A stretch of 53,503 nt of DNA from CAYLLD01 sp964425135 (GTDB lineage Bacteria; Pseudomonadota; Alphaproteobacteria; Rhodobacterales; Rhodobacteraceae). Shown here in pieces: positions 1-8,123 of this stretch (position 1 is the stretch's first letter; every line of letters starts with the position of its first letter). The notes below the pieces were generated by a model. That model saw only the letters and a list, made by a program, of their open reading frames with translations. It ran no database searches and was not told where the DNA came from. Position numbers and translations under genes: made by a program. The stretch is taken from NCBI GenBank assembly GCA_964425135.1, contig CAYRKW010000017.1, forward strand, positions 1 to 53,503, in the 5' to 3' direction.

Positions 1-60
1 TATCGGTCAACCCCACCAGAAGTGCGCCGATGAGCGCGCCTTTGACCGAGCCGATACCAC
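1..60 (-). pseudogene. Fragment of LivH-type branched-chain amino acid ABC transporter permease gene
   Basis: Read on the minus strand, this stretch encodes SGIGSVKGALIGALLVGLTD. That is the well-known loop and helix near the C terminus of LivH/LivM-type inner-membrane permeases of branched-chain amino acid ABC transporters. The reading frame runs off the left edge of the window. On its upstream side it stops abruptly at base 61, where an insertion-sequence end begins with TG. I infer that the permease gene was split by the insertion, so the product is probably not made from its own promoter. Only about 20 residues are visible, so the identification rests on one motif. Confidence 0.55.
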
Positions 61-250
61 TGACCTGAGACCTTAAAACTCCTCCATTTTTGAGTAGGAT
101 CTGTCCCAAGCATTGGAGACAGGGTAATCCCCCCTAAAATTAGTGGTGTTCAAAAGTAGAATTTTCTCGGCAAGATATCTGAGGAGATTTACGATGAAGA
201 ATGGACGATACAGCGACGCGCAGATCATGGCAGTGCTGAAGCAAGCGGAG
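61..250 (+). mobile_element. Truncated IS3-family insertion sequence, left end with start of orfA
   Basis: The left end begins with TGACCTGAGACC at base 61, of the TG...CA type usual for IS3-family ends. A GAGGAG ribosome-binding site at 181-186 precedes an ATG at 194. The 19 codons read MKNGRYSDAQIMAVLKQAE, the typical N terminus of an IS3-family OrfA (helix-turn-helix transposase subunit). The frame is cut exactly at 250/251 by the IS6-family element and then hits a stop at 272-274. The rest of orfA, all of orfB and the right end are not in the window, so this element is dead here. Confidence 0.7.
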
Positions 251-1099
251 GGCATTGCCAAATTAACGACGTGATTTTAGTCGAAATGCGGCTGTATGAA
301 TGCTCAAAGTACCCTGCCGCGTCTCAAAGGCTTCCGCTTTCCCCGTGAAATCACATCATATGCCGTCTGGGCCTACCATCGTTTTGCGTTGAGCACGGCT
401 GATGTAGAAGATCTGCTGGCGGAGCGTGGCGTGATTGTGAGCCGTGAAGCCATTAGGCTTTGGGTGAACCGTTTTGGCCGCCACTTTGCGGCTTGCATCA
501 AACGTGATCGGCCTGGCGCGGCGGATAAATGGCACTTGGATGAAGTCATAATTTCGATCCGGGGTGAGAAATTCTGGCTGTGGAGGGCCGTTGATGCCAA
601 CGGCGACGTGTTAGATATCCTGGTTCAGAAACGTCGTGACGCAAAGGCTGCCAACCGATTTCTGCGCCGCTTGGTTAACCGGTTTGGAAAGCCGCGTGTT
701 ATCATAACCCCCTAACGTGCCATTGCTTCGCAAGACACTACTGGGCAATGGACAAACTGCGTAGCTACATCAGGCCCCTTAATTTCGTTGCACCGTACGC
801 TGATCATCGAGTGCACAAAGGATTGAATAACCGCATCGAAGGATCACACCGGTCAACGCGAAAACGAGAGAAGATATTCGGCCGGTTCAACTCGCCCAGG
901 CAGGCACAACGATTTCTAACCGCCCACGATCAAATCAATACCGTCTTCAAGCCCCACCGCTACAAACTCACAGCAACATCCTTCCGCCACGCTCGATCAG
1001 ATGCTTTCAGTTTGTGGAACGACGACACGATGGAACTGACAGCGTAACTGGGTGGCTATTCAACCTCTTGCGCTCTGGTCAGAATAACTTGGCGATGCC
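251..1099 (+). mobile_element. IS6-family insertion sequence, 849 bp, defective
   Basis: The element is bounded by imperfect inverted repeats: GGCATTGCCAAATTAAC at the left (251-267) and, read on the minus strand, GGCATCGCCAAGTTATT at the right (1083-1099). These agree at 13 of 17 positions. Length and ends fit the IS6/IS26 group. The flanking octamers (AAGCGGAG at 243-250 and GTTTGATC at 1100-1107) differ, so there is no 8-bp target duplication. The IS3 fragment on the left does not resume on the right. Both facts suggest a deletion or cointegrate resolution after insertion. The transposase inside is frameshifted. Confidence 0.7.
296..1047 (+). pseudogene. IS6-family DDE transposase, disrupted
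   Basis: The first part (296-709) encodes an N-terminal zinc/HTH region and the first catalytic Asp in DKWHLDEV. The second part (751-1047) resumes with DKLRSY, containing the second catalytic Asp, followed by HKGLNNRIEGSHR with the catalytic Glu and the usual C terminus ending near MELTA. Between them the normal VIIT-DKLRSY junction is broken by 41 extra bases (710-750), which bring in a TAA at 713-715 and shift the frame. Without these bases the protein would be about 236 residues, normal for the family. The gene is therefore a recent pseudogene by insertion. A start upstream of 296 is also possible. Confidence 0.8.
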
Positions 1100-1146
1100 G
1101 TTTGATCTGTTGAGGCGACCCGAAGTGCTCTCAACCAAATGAAATT

Positions 1147-1170
1147 GGCCAGCCCCCGAAGGAGCTGGCC
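1147..1170 (-). terminator. UUCG-loop hairpin terminator of the fasciclin gene
   Basis: On the minus strand this reads GGCCAGCTCC-TTCG-GGGGCTGGCC. It is a ten-pair stem with one G-U pair closed by a UUCG tetraloop, followed by AATTTCATTT. It lies 38 bases beyond the stop codon of the fasciclin-domain gene and fits its transcription terminator. The T-tract is short, so strength is uncertain. Confidence 0.65.
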
Positions 1171-1207
1171 ACGCAACATTAGTTACCCCTGACGCAAATC
1201 TATCGGG

Positions 1208-1711
1208 TTACGGCAGCAACACGCTTTCGATGACGTGGATGACGCCGTTGCTGGCGACGATATCTGCGGTCACGACCGTTGCGCCGTTTACGGTGACACC
1301 ATTGGTGCCATCAATGTGCACTGTCTCGCCGTTTACCGTTGCGACGTTGAGGCGTTTGCCTGCCAAATCTGCAGACATTACAGCGCCCGGGACGACGTGA
1401 TAGGTCAGGATGGCTGTCAGCTTATCCTTGTTTTCAGGCAGCAAAAGGCTGTCCACTGTCCCTGCGGGCAGAGCTGCAAACGCATCGTCTGTGGGGGCAA
1501 AGACTGTGAACGGTCCGGGGCTTTTGAGCGTTTCGACAAGACCTGCTGCGCCTACAGCTGCGACCAGCGTGTTAAACGTGCCTGCACCGGCGGCAATATC
1601 GACGATGTCTTGTGGCGCGGAGGCTTTCGAGCTTGTCATCATATCTGCGCAACCTGATACGGCGAGGGCACCTGCGATAAGGGCTCCGGTCGCGAAATGT
1701 CTGCGGTTCAT
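1208..1711 (-). CDS. Fasciclin (FAS1) domain lipoprotein
   Basis: Secreted or envelope-anchored protein with a single FAS1 domain, a fold associated with adhesion; the bacterial function is usually unknown. I place the start at the ATG at 1709-1711, which has an AGGAAGA ribosome-binding site; a longer frame from 1750 would cover a palindrome. The 167-residue product begins MNRRHFATGAL with an RR pair and a lipobox-like ending AVSGC (Cys 21), so it may be a lipoprotein. The FAS1 domain spans about residues 35-165, with the conserved TVFAPTDDAFAALP and YHVV boxes and the closing GVIHVIESVLLP. It is divergent from the DUF6502 gene and followed by a UUCG hairpin terminator. Confidence 0.88.
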   Translation of the reverse strand: MNRRHFATGALIAGALAVSGCADMMTSSKASAPQDIVDIAAGAGTFNTLVAAVGAAGLVETLKSPGPFTVFAPTDDAFAALPAGTVDSLLLPENKDKLTAILTYHVVPGAVMSADLAGKRLNVATVNGETVHIDGTNGVTVNGATVVTADIVASNGVIHVIESVLLP

Positions 1712-1733
1712 TTGATCTTCCTTTTGTCTATTC

Positions 1734-1750
1734 GTGTGTAATTTACACAC
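1734..1750. promoter_or_regulatory. Perfect palindrome GTGTGTAA-T-TTACACAC upstream of the fasciclin gene
   Basis: Eight-base arms with a one-base centre make a perfect 17-bp dyad, 23 bases upstream of the chosen fasciclin start and inside the 122-bp divergent gap to the DUF6502 gene. A related CACACACTGT lies at 1810-1819. This is the layout of a dimeric repressor or activator site. The regulator is unknown. Confidence 0.4.
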
Positions 1751-1833
1751 AGTGTTACGCAGACCTGTTCAGATCGGATCACCCGGGAGTCATTTTTTGT
1801 GGAAAATTCTCACACACTGTCTACCTTAAGAAA

Positions 1834-2640
1834 ATGGCGGGTCCAAAATCAACATATGTCAGCAATGCTTTTGAGAAAGTTCTCAGGGGTCTGCTGCGGC
1901 CGTTGGTCAAAGCGCTCATCGCACAGGGAATTGCAGCGCCCAGCTTCTACCGCATCATAAAAAAGACCTATGTTGATGTCGCGGATGAAATGCTGGGCGA
2001 TGCGTCAACGGACAGTCGGATCAGTGTCATTACCGGCGTGCATCGTCGCGATGTTAAAGCCATGCGCGGGCAGGATGCGGAGGCAGCGCTGGATCTGAAA
2101 AAACGCGTCTCGACCCTAACATCGGTGATCGGGCGATGGCTTGCGGACCCTGATACGACACATGAAAATGGCGCACCCGTTGCGCTCAAACGCTCAGGCA
2201 ATGCGCCCAGTTTCGAGACACTTGTCCAGTCTGTCAGCCGCGATATCCGGGCGCGTACTGTGCTTGACGAGTTAACCCGCCAGGGCATTGCAACCTTCGA
2301 CGGGGAAATCGTGCAGCTCCAGCTCGATGCTCTGGTTGGACCGGCAGATCACGATCAGAAGGTGCATTTCTTCTCCCAAAATGTTGGAGACCATCTGAGT
2401 GCGGCTGTTGAAAACCTGCTCAGCGACACGCCGCGATTTATGGAACGCGCGGTTTACTATAACAATCTTACGGCTTCTTCGGTCGAGGATATTGAGGCGC
2501 AAAGCCGTGCGCTTGGTAATGACATGCTTCTGGCTGTCAACAAGAAAGCCAACACGTTACAAGAAAGAGATGAGGGCGCTGCCGATGCAACGCGGCGCTT
2601 CAGACTGGGCGTATTTTTCTATGAAGAAGACGAAGCCTAG
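1834..2640 (+). CDS. DUF6502 family protein
   Basis: Soluble protein of 268 residues with no signal peptide or membrane segment. The N-terminal part (YVSNAFEKVLRGLLRPLVKALI, then SFYRIIKKTYVDVADEML) and the short DSRISVITGVHRRDVKAMR segment match proteins annotated as DUF6502, a family frequent in proteobacteria with no assigned function. The region around residues 60-75 (SRISVITGVHRRDV) looks like a helix-turn-helix recognition segment, so DNA binding is possible; that is inference. It is followed after 23 bases by the DUF5666 gene, with which it probably forms a two-gene operon. Confidence 0.75.
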   Translation: MAGPKSTYVSNAFEKVLRGLLRPLVKALIAQGIAAPSFYRIIKKTYVDVADEMLGDASTDSRISVITGVHRRDVKAMRGQDAEAALDLKKRVSTLTSVIGRWLADPDTTHENGAPVALKRSGNAPSFETLVQSVSRDIRARTVLDELTRQGIATFDGEIVQLQLDALVGPADHDQKVHFFSQNVGDHLSAAVENLLSDTPRFMERAVYYNNLTASSVEDIEAQSRALGNDMLLAVNKKANTLQERDEGAADATRRFRLGVFFYEEDEA

Positions 2641-2663
2641 CGCGATGCTGAGGACAGGATAGA

Positions 2664-3590
2664 ATGAGATCTTTCATTGGATCACGTCGGGGGTTTTTGC
2701 TGGGCAGCGCCGCATTTGTGAGCCTGCCCACAGGATTGCCCGCCCAAATATCCCCGCGCGAGGGCGGTATTGGCGGCACAGGTATCGTGGGTGAAGTGAC
2801 GGAACTTGAAACCCTGCTGGTGGCAGGCAATCGGGTCACGATTGACGCGGAAACACGCATCACAGACGGCTTTGGCACTGTGGCGCAATCTTCGCTCAGT
2901 CTTGGCGACAGTCTAACGATTGAAGCGTCCGGGCCTCAAGACGCGCTGGTTGCTGCGCGTTTACATGTGACCCATCCTTTGGTGGGTGCGATCGAAAGCG
3001 TATCTTCGGACGGGCGCGTTCTGCGTATCAACGGAACACAAGTCGTTCTGGAGCGTCGTTTGCGCAGCTTTGGGACCGGTGATCGTGTGGCTGTATCCGG
3101 GCTCTGGCGCGGCGCATCCGTGGTTGCGGGTCATCTTGCGCCAGCGCGGTCTGACATGGACCTGATCGCCGGGCATATCTGGCGACAATCGGCGTTCTCG
3201 ACGCCGATGATCGGCACCAATGCCCTTCAAGGGCGTGGAACAACGGCGCTTAAATCCTGGCGATTTGCCACAGTCACCGGGCGCTTTTCAGCCGCTCGGA
3301 ACAGGTTCCTCGCTGATCGTACCGTGCCTGAGCGCTTTGTTGGAAGTGCGGGACCACTGCGACGATTATCCATCGAAGGCTATCTGGAACCGTCACCCAC
3401 TGCACCGTGGTTTATCGTTTCTGGCCTGGGTCATAGCTTTGACCGCAATTTGAATTTGGATGCATTCGCTGGCACGCGCGCTGTGTTTAATGGCGGGTAT
3501 TTCGGGAAATTCCGACCCCAGTCCGCAATCGAACTCCCGGAAGATGCGGGCGCGCGGGCTAGACTGTTGCGCCGTCTGTCGGCGGCGTGA
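2664..3590 (+). CDS. DUF5666 domain-containing exported protein
   Basis: A 308-residue protein. Its N terminus, MRSFIGSRRGFLLGSAAFVS, has a twin-arginine-like motif followed by a hydrophobic stretch and an alanine-rich end, so export is likely, possibly by Tat. Residues about 35-170 contain repeated small beta-barrel modules typical of DUF5666 (GTGIVGEVTELETLLVAG, then VDALVAARLHVTHPLVGAI-like units). The C-terminal third shows no clear similarity to me. Molecular function is unknown. Spacing of 23 bases to the DUF6502 gene upstream suggests cotranscription and a shared job. Confidence 0.7.
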   Translation: MRSFIGSRRGFLLGSAAFVSLPTGLPAQISPREGGIGGTGIVGEVTELETLLVAGNRVTIDAETRITDGFGTVAQSSLSLGDSLTIEASGPQDALVAARLHVTHPLVGAIESVSSDGRVLRINGTQVVLERRLRSFGTGDRVAVSGLWRGASVVAGHLAPARSDMDLIAGHIWRQSAFSTPMIGTNALQGRGTTALKSWRFATVTGRFSAARNRFLADRTVPERFVGSAGPLRRLSIEGYLEPSPTAPWFIVSGLGHSFDRNLNLDAFAGTRAVFNGGYFGKFRPQSAIELPEDAGARARLLRRLSAA

Positions 3591-3592
3591 TC

Positions 3593-4036
3593 CTATTGCG
3601 GCGGCGGGACGACGCCCTTGCGCAGCGCAAAACAGCCGTAGAACCTGAGCTCGCTGGTCTGGATAACAGCGAATGCCGATTTGGCCCGTTCATAAAACGC
3701 AAAACGCTCGACACCTAAAAGCTCAGGGCCGTCAACGGCGGACACCTCGGCTTGCACCTCTTTCATGACAGGAAGAAGCGTGTCCGGCTCCCCCACGACC
3801 TCCATCCGCGCTGCGGCGTCATCGACGAATGTGTCAATCGGATAGATGGACAAGATCGCCCTGATCACTTCCGCTGCCGATCGGTCAATCCTCAGCAGTG
3901 ATCCGTGCGCGGTTTGCTTGGCGATACTGCTGGCCGGAAAATTCGTATCGGAAATAATCAGATCATCACCATGCCCCATAGCGCGCAGCACATAAAGCAC
4001 ATCTGCATTCAGTATCGGATCGAGCCCTTTGAGCAT
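3593..4036 (-). CDS. RbsD/FucU family sugar mutarotase
   Basis: Cytoplasmic protein of 147 residues. The N terminus MLKGLDPILNADVLYVLRAMGHGDDL carries the family hallmark of RbsD/FucU proteins, including the catalytic His of the MGHGD motif. The central INHF-type segment is replaced by ISDTNFPASS. The C-terminal YGCFALRKGV resembles the YAN(F/I)LLRKGV ending of FucU. These enzymes interconvert anomers of fucose or ribose. No sugar transporter or fucose genes are next to it, so the substrate cannot be told. It is convergent with the DUF5666 gene, with stops two bases apart. Confidence 0.82.
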   Translation of the reverse strand: MLKGLDPILNADVLYVLRAMGHGDDLIISDTNFPASSIAKQTAHGSLLRIDRSAAEVIRAILSIYPIDTFVDDAAARMEVVGEPDTLLPVMKEVQAEVSAVDGPELLGVERFAFYERAKSAFAVIQTSELRFYGCFALRKGVVPPPQ

Positions 4037-4263
4037 GGCGTCCTCTCAAATTGATAGGGGTTCATCTGAGTTCAATTCATCAGTTGATGCAAGGTCTCGA
4101 TTTTTGGGCGTGGCGGAACGGATTGCAACGATGATCTTTAAATCAAATGCGAATTACACAGTATTTTGCGGTAAATTCTTTTGTAATTCCGCCGGACTAA
4201 TAGCCTCCCGACGCTGTCAAAAAGGCAGCACCTACGGACCATTCGTCCATTCGAGGAGCAGTG

Positions 4264-5184
4264 ATGAACAACCCTACAAATTCTCAAACAGGCAAAACCA
4301 GTAGTATTTCAACTTACGCTCCGCCGGCATTTGTGCTGGGAACCTGCGTCGAGGATACGCTGATCGCAGATTGTGTGGCGAGTGAAATTTACGGCATTGG
4401 CGCGGATGATCTGCTGATCGGAATGTGTGGGGACGATATCCTGTCGGGTGGTCGCAGCGATGATATGCTAATTGGCGGTTGCGGCGCGGATACGTTCGTC
4501 TTTGACGGTGACTTTGATGGCGATCAGGTTAAGGATTTCGACTGGGCGATCGATAAACTGTCATTCGTGGTGTACGATGCGGCGCAGCAGTTCTGGGATA
4601 AATCCGATATTCTGTCCTTCGCGCTAGAGGGCGAGAGCGGGCTCTCCATCACAATCCCCAATTCGGATGAATTGGTTTGGCTGGATGGTGTTAGCTTCGA
4701 GGATCTGTCTCAAAGCGATATATCCGTGACCTATGTTGCGCCCGCGGCGGATCACGCGGCGACCTTTGGCGGCGATGCGGACAATGCCATCGACGGGGAT
4801 TGCGAGAATAATGAGATTTATGGCGAACGCGGTACTGATGTGCTCTGCGGGCATGAAGGCGATGACTTTTTGTCAGGCGGATGGGGCAACGACATCCTGT
4901 TTGGCGGCGAGGATGCAGATACCTTCGCGTTCGACGGTGACTTTGATTCCGACTATATCCAGGATTTCGAAGCGGGGATCGATAAACTGGCCTTTATCCT
5001 CTATGCGCCGGCGCAATCACATTGGGACAAATCGACGATGCTCGATCTCGCGTCTCAGGATGAATATGGTGTTCGGATCGCGCTTACGGGAAGCGACGAG
5101 TCCGTGTTTATCAAAGACGCGACGCTGGATGATCTCGTGGCAACCGAGTTCCTGTTTACCTATATCGGTGACGCAATCGTCTAA
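4264..5184 (+). CDS. RTX-type calcium-binding repeat protein with two tandem modules
   Basis: The ATG at 4264 lies five bases after GAGGAG and is preferred over the GTG at 4261. The product has about 306 residues, no N-terminal signal peptide, and hemolysin-type nonapeptide repeats (ADDLLIGMCGDDILSGG; GHEGDDFLSGGWGNDILFGG), consistent with type I secretion by a C-terminal signal. It is an internal duplication: module 1 (about residues 25-155) and module 2 (about 165-305) each have repeats, an ADTF.FDGDFD strand, a DKL.F..Y..AQ..WDKS segment and a closing TY strand. Several repeats carry cysteine, unusual for RTX proteins. No transporter gene is adjacent. Role unknown. Confidence 0.75.
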   Translation: MNNPTNSQTGKTSSISTYAPPAFVLGTCVEDTLIADCVASEIYGIGADDLLIGMCGDDILSGGRSDDMLIGGCGADTFVFDGDFDGDQVKDFDWAIDKLSFVVYDAAQQFWDKSDILSFALEGESGLSITIPNSDELVWLDGVSFEDLSQSDISVTYVAPAADHAATFGGDADNAIDGDCENNEIYGERGTDVLCGHEGDDFLSGGWGNDILFGGEDADTFAFDGDFDSDYIQDFEAGIDKLAFILYAPAQSHWDKSTMLDLASQDEYGVRIALTGSDESVFIKDATLDDLVATEFLFTYIGDAIV

Positions 5185-7025
5185 CAGGCGACCGATGGCG
5201 TGATTTTGGTGTCAGATTTTTTGAAGGTTACATAAAAATCTGAACCCAGCATTTCTGTACTGTCAAATCCGATTGTCCCGTCCATTTTCTCGGTGAGTTC
5301 TTTGGCAATGCAAAGCCCCAGACCGACGCCGCCAGCGTTGCGCGTATTGGAGGAGTCTCCTTGAAAGAAGCGGGTGAAAATATCCTTTCTCATGTGTTCA
5401 GGAATACCGGGTCCCTGATCGCGAATATTTATTGAAATATCGGTGTCGGATTGGGTGATCTGAACCTCCACAATGCCCGCCTCGGGCGAGAATTTTGCAG
5501 CGTTTGACAAAAGGTTGGACAACACGATAGCGAGTTTCTTGGCATCGACATCGATATAACGAACGATCCCGAGCGGCTTTACGTCGAACTTGATTGCACG
5601 GTCCGCGCCGTAGAGATGGTTATTGGATACCGCTTCGAACACAATCTCATTGATATTGTGCGGCTGCATGTCAAATTCCATGTGTCCTGCAGTTAACTGC
5701 TCCAGATCAAGGATTTGGTCCACCAAATGCATAAGCCGTTCGCAATTGGCGTTAGCAATCTGCATCAAATCTGTACTTTTGTGCCCCACCGCTTCGTCCA
5801 AAACCGTCGGTAAAAGCCCCAGCGCACCTTTTATCGACGTCAGCGGGGTGCGCAGCTCATGGCTGACGGTGGATATGAGTTCGGCTTTGATCTTTTCGAT
5901 CTGCTTTTGCTGGTCGATGTCCTGAATTTGAACAATGTAAAACGGAGCATCCGGGTCTGTTTCGATCAAATCGGATTTGCCGAGCAGCCCCCAAACAAGC
6001 GTCCCGTCGCTGCGCATAAACTGCCGCTCGCCCAGTCGCTCCAACTGGCTCATGACTTGATCTGTATTCGGCGGGCGGAAATCATTGATCGAATGGCTGA
6101 AGTTATGACCCAATAGATTCGCGGGCTCGTAGCCTAGGAACGTGCAAAGAGCCATGTTGGTTTTAAGCCATTTTCCATCGGCTGAGACCAGAGCCATCCC
6201 GATCGGCGCGTCCTCAAGCGCGGCGCGAAACATGGCTTCGCTGTTGTGGACAGCGGCGGAGGCGTTTTTGAGCTCTGTTATATCGATTTGCGAGCCGACC
6301 ATGCGCGTTGCTGTACCTGCGTCATTGCGGCTCGCGACGTATTGCTCGACGCGCAGCCACTTCCATTCGCCGTTACGATGTTTCGCGCGGTATTCCCCAT
6401 AGAGCCGATTGAAGGTTCCGTTCAGGCAGCTTTCATATTGTTGCGCAAATTTCTGCAAATCGTCCGGGTCGAGCGCCGATAGCCAGGCAAAATGCGGGTT
6501 TGAGACGTCCCGCTGGTTCAACCCCAATTGTTTGTACCAAGTATCGGTGACCGATACGGAACGATTTGGAATATCATGGTCCAGCACAGCTACACCACTG
6601 TTGGCGAGTGCGAGATCGAGCCGCTCTTCGGTGTTGCGCAGCTCGTCAACCAGACGCTGCTCCGATGTCACATCGCGCAGCACCAGTGTAAAACGCATCT
6701 GACCCGCATCGGTTGTCCAGGATGTGAGCTGCGGTTCGAACATCCGAGATGTGCCAGAAGGGTGCTCCGGCTTGATCAAATGAGCGTCTTCGCTCGTGTC
6801 TAAAGATCTTATTGAAAGCCGCCCGATCAACTCGTCGGTTAACTCCGGAAATGCGGCGCTGACATGCGCACCCAATACGATCTCTTCATGCGCACCAAGC
6901 AATTGATTGAGCGCAACGGTCGCATAAAGCACCCTCCCGCGCTCATCCAAAAGCGCGAGGGCAATGTCAGCAGCTTCAAGCGTCGCTTGAAATTCCAAGT
7001 CAGGCAGAGGATGTGCGTGCATCAA
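5181..7025 (-). CDS. Multi-PAS sensor histidine kinase
   Basis: Cytoplasmic kinase of 614 residues with no membrane segment. It carries three PAS-like sensor regions (about residues 10-120, 130-255 and 258-380, the latter two with PAC-type ends such as WKWLRVEQYVA and MVGSQIDITE). HisKA follows with the phosphoacceptor in STVSHELRTPLTSIKG, and the ATPase domain has the N box NLLSNAAKFSPEA, G1 RDQGPGIP and G2 GGVGLGLCIAKEL. There is no receiver domain, so it should pass phosphate to separate proteins. Its start overlaps the HlyD-like gene by four bases (ATGA), so it is the last gene of a four-gene operon. It is convergent with the RTX gene, with a four-base overlap at the stops. Confidence 0.92.
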   Translation of the reverse strand: MMHAHPLPDLEFQATLEAADIALALLDERGRVLYATVALNQLLGAHEEIVLGAHVSAAFPELTDELIGRLSIRSLDTSEDAHLIKPEHPSGTSRMFEPQLTSWTTDAGQMRFTLVLRDVTSEQRLVDELRNTEERLDLALANSGVAVLDHDIPNRSVSVTDTWYKQLGLNQRDVSNPHFAWLSALDPDDLQKFAQQYESCLNGTFNRLYGEYRAKHRNGEWKWLRVEQYVASRNDAGTATRMVGSQIDITELKNASAAVHNSEAMFRAALEDAPIGMALVSADGKWLKTNMALCTFLGYEPANLLGHNFSHSINDFRPPNTDQVMSQLERLGERQFMRSDGTLVWGLLGKSDLIETDPDAPFYIVQIQDIDQQKQIEKIKAELISTVSHELRTPLTSIKGALGLLPTVLDEAVGHKSTDLMQIANANCERLMHLVDQILDLEQLTAGHMEFDMQPHNINEIVFEAVSNNHLYGADRAIKFDVKPLGIVRYIDVDAKKLAIVLSNLLSNAAKFSPEAGIVEVQITQSDTDISINIRDQGPGIPEHMRKDIFTRFFQGDSSNTRNAGGVGLGLCIAKELTEKMDGTIGFDSTEMLGSDFYVTFKKSDTKITPSVAC

Positions 7026-8119
7026 TCCACGGACGTCAACTGTCTTTGAAAACCGATGCGATCCACCTTTGTGGTCAGAGCCTGTGCATAATGGCTGATC
7101 GCGTTGGAGATGGATTTTGCATCACCAGAAAGCGGACGCGAGATGCGGACATTCGCGAACGTCGGAATATCGACCGACTGTGCGAAGTCTATCCGTGCCA
7201 GTTGCCGGGTCCGGTTTGGGCGAAAGGCGTTCTGGAACTCTTTTGGCAGCGTTTGCGAGACAGGCAAAATTTCCGAGATGACGCCAGTGGCGTTATCCTG
7301 ACCGTTCTGGACTTCGACTGGTAATCCCTGATTGACCCGAAACACGTAGGTGTCTGGTAGATAAGCAAGTACATATGGCGCGCCGGTGATGACCGACAGG
7401 ATCGGCTCGCCCGCCAAAAATACCTCTCCTACCGAGGGCGTGACATCGCCGATAAATCCGTCGCTGGCCGCCCGTACGGCCCCGTTGGCATAGTGATCTT
7501 CCAACTTTTGTAGCGCGTCGGAGGCGTTGTCCCGGATCGGCTCCAACGACGCGAGCTCTATGTCGAGATTATCGCGCTCGGCATTCAGCCGCTGCAGGTT
7601 TTCTTGCGCAGTCTCGATCATCTCCTGCGCCGGATTGCTGCGCTGTCCGGGAACCAAACGCAATTGTGCCAGCTGCTGTTGATGCTTGAGCGCCTGATGT
7701 GCGCGGCGGAGCTTGTCTTCGGCCAGTGGCACCAGATCATCAAGCAATCTGCGGCGTGCCTCTAGTGCGCTGAACCGTTCCTTGATCTGCGCATTACGCA
7801 GCGAAAAATCTGTGAGCTTTTCGACGATTTCCAGCGAGCCGACTGTGAAGAGGACATCGCCCTTGGCAACGCGCTGTCCCGGCCGAACATTAATGTCCTC
7901 GATACGCACAATCGAGGTCGCCGCAACCATCGTCCGATCGCGCAAAAGCAAGCCATCCGCCCGCATCATCACCCGATCCCCCCAGACATAATTGCTCAGC
8001 GCAAGTCCAAACAGAACAAGCAGAAGGAGGTATATTCTCCGACCGGTTGAGCGGGACGATGATCTTGGCTGGTTTTGTTGCGTATCGGCGCGGGGACGTG
8101 ATTTTAACTTACGGATCAT
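7022..8119 (-). CDS. HlyD/Alg44-like membrane-anchored periplasmic protein
   Basis: A 365-residue protein with a basic, serine-rich cytoplasmic tail, one membrane helix (about residues 28-46, IYLLLLVLFGLALSNYVW) and a periplasmic part. The periplasmic part has a split biotinyl-lipoyl-like domain (VRIEDINVRPGQRVAKGDVLF and RAASDGFIGDVTPSVGEVFLAGEPI) around a long coiled coil (about 110-205), then a beta domain. This is the layout of membrane-fusion proteins and of the periplasmic half of Alg44. No PilZ domain precedes the helix, unlike Alg44. It lies four bases after the glycosyltransferase gene, so a role in polysaccharide synthesis or export is inferred. Confidence 0.82.
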   Translation of the reverse strand: MIRKLKSRPRADTQQNQPRSSSRSTGRRIYLLLLVLFGLALSNYVWGDRVMMRADGLLLRDRTMVAATSIVRIEDINVRPGQRVAKGDVLFTVGSLEIVEKLTDFSLRNAQIKERFSALEARRRLLDDLVPLAEDKLRRAHQALKHQQQLAQLRLVPGQRSNPAQEMIETAQENLQRLNAERDNLDIELASLEPIRDNASDALQKLEDHYANGAVRAASDGFIGDVTPSVGEVFLAGEPILSVITGAPYVLAYLPDTYVFRVNQGLPVEVQNGQDNATGVISEILPVSQTLPKEFQNAFRPNRTRQLARIDFAQSVDIPTFANVRISRPLSGDAKSISNAISHYAQALTTKVDRIGFQRQLTSVD

Positions 8120-8123
8120 GGGG

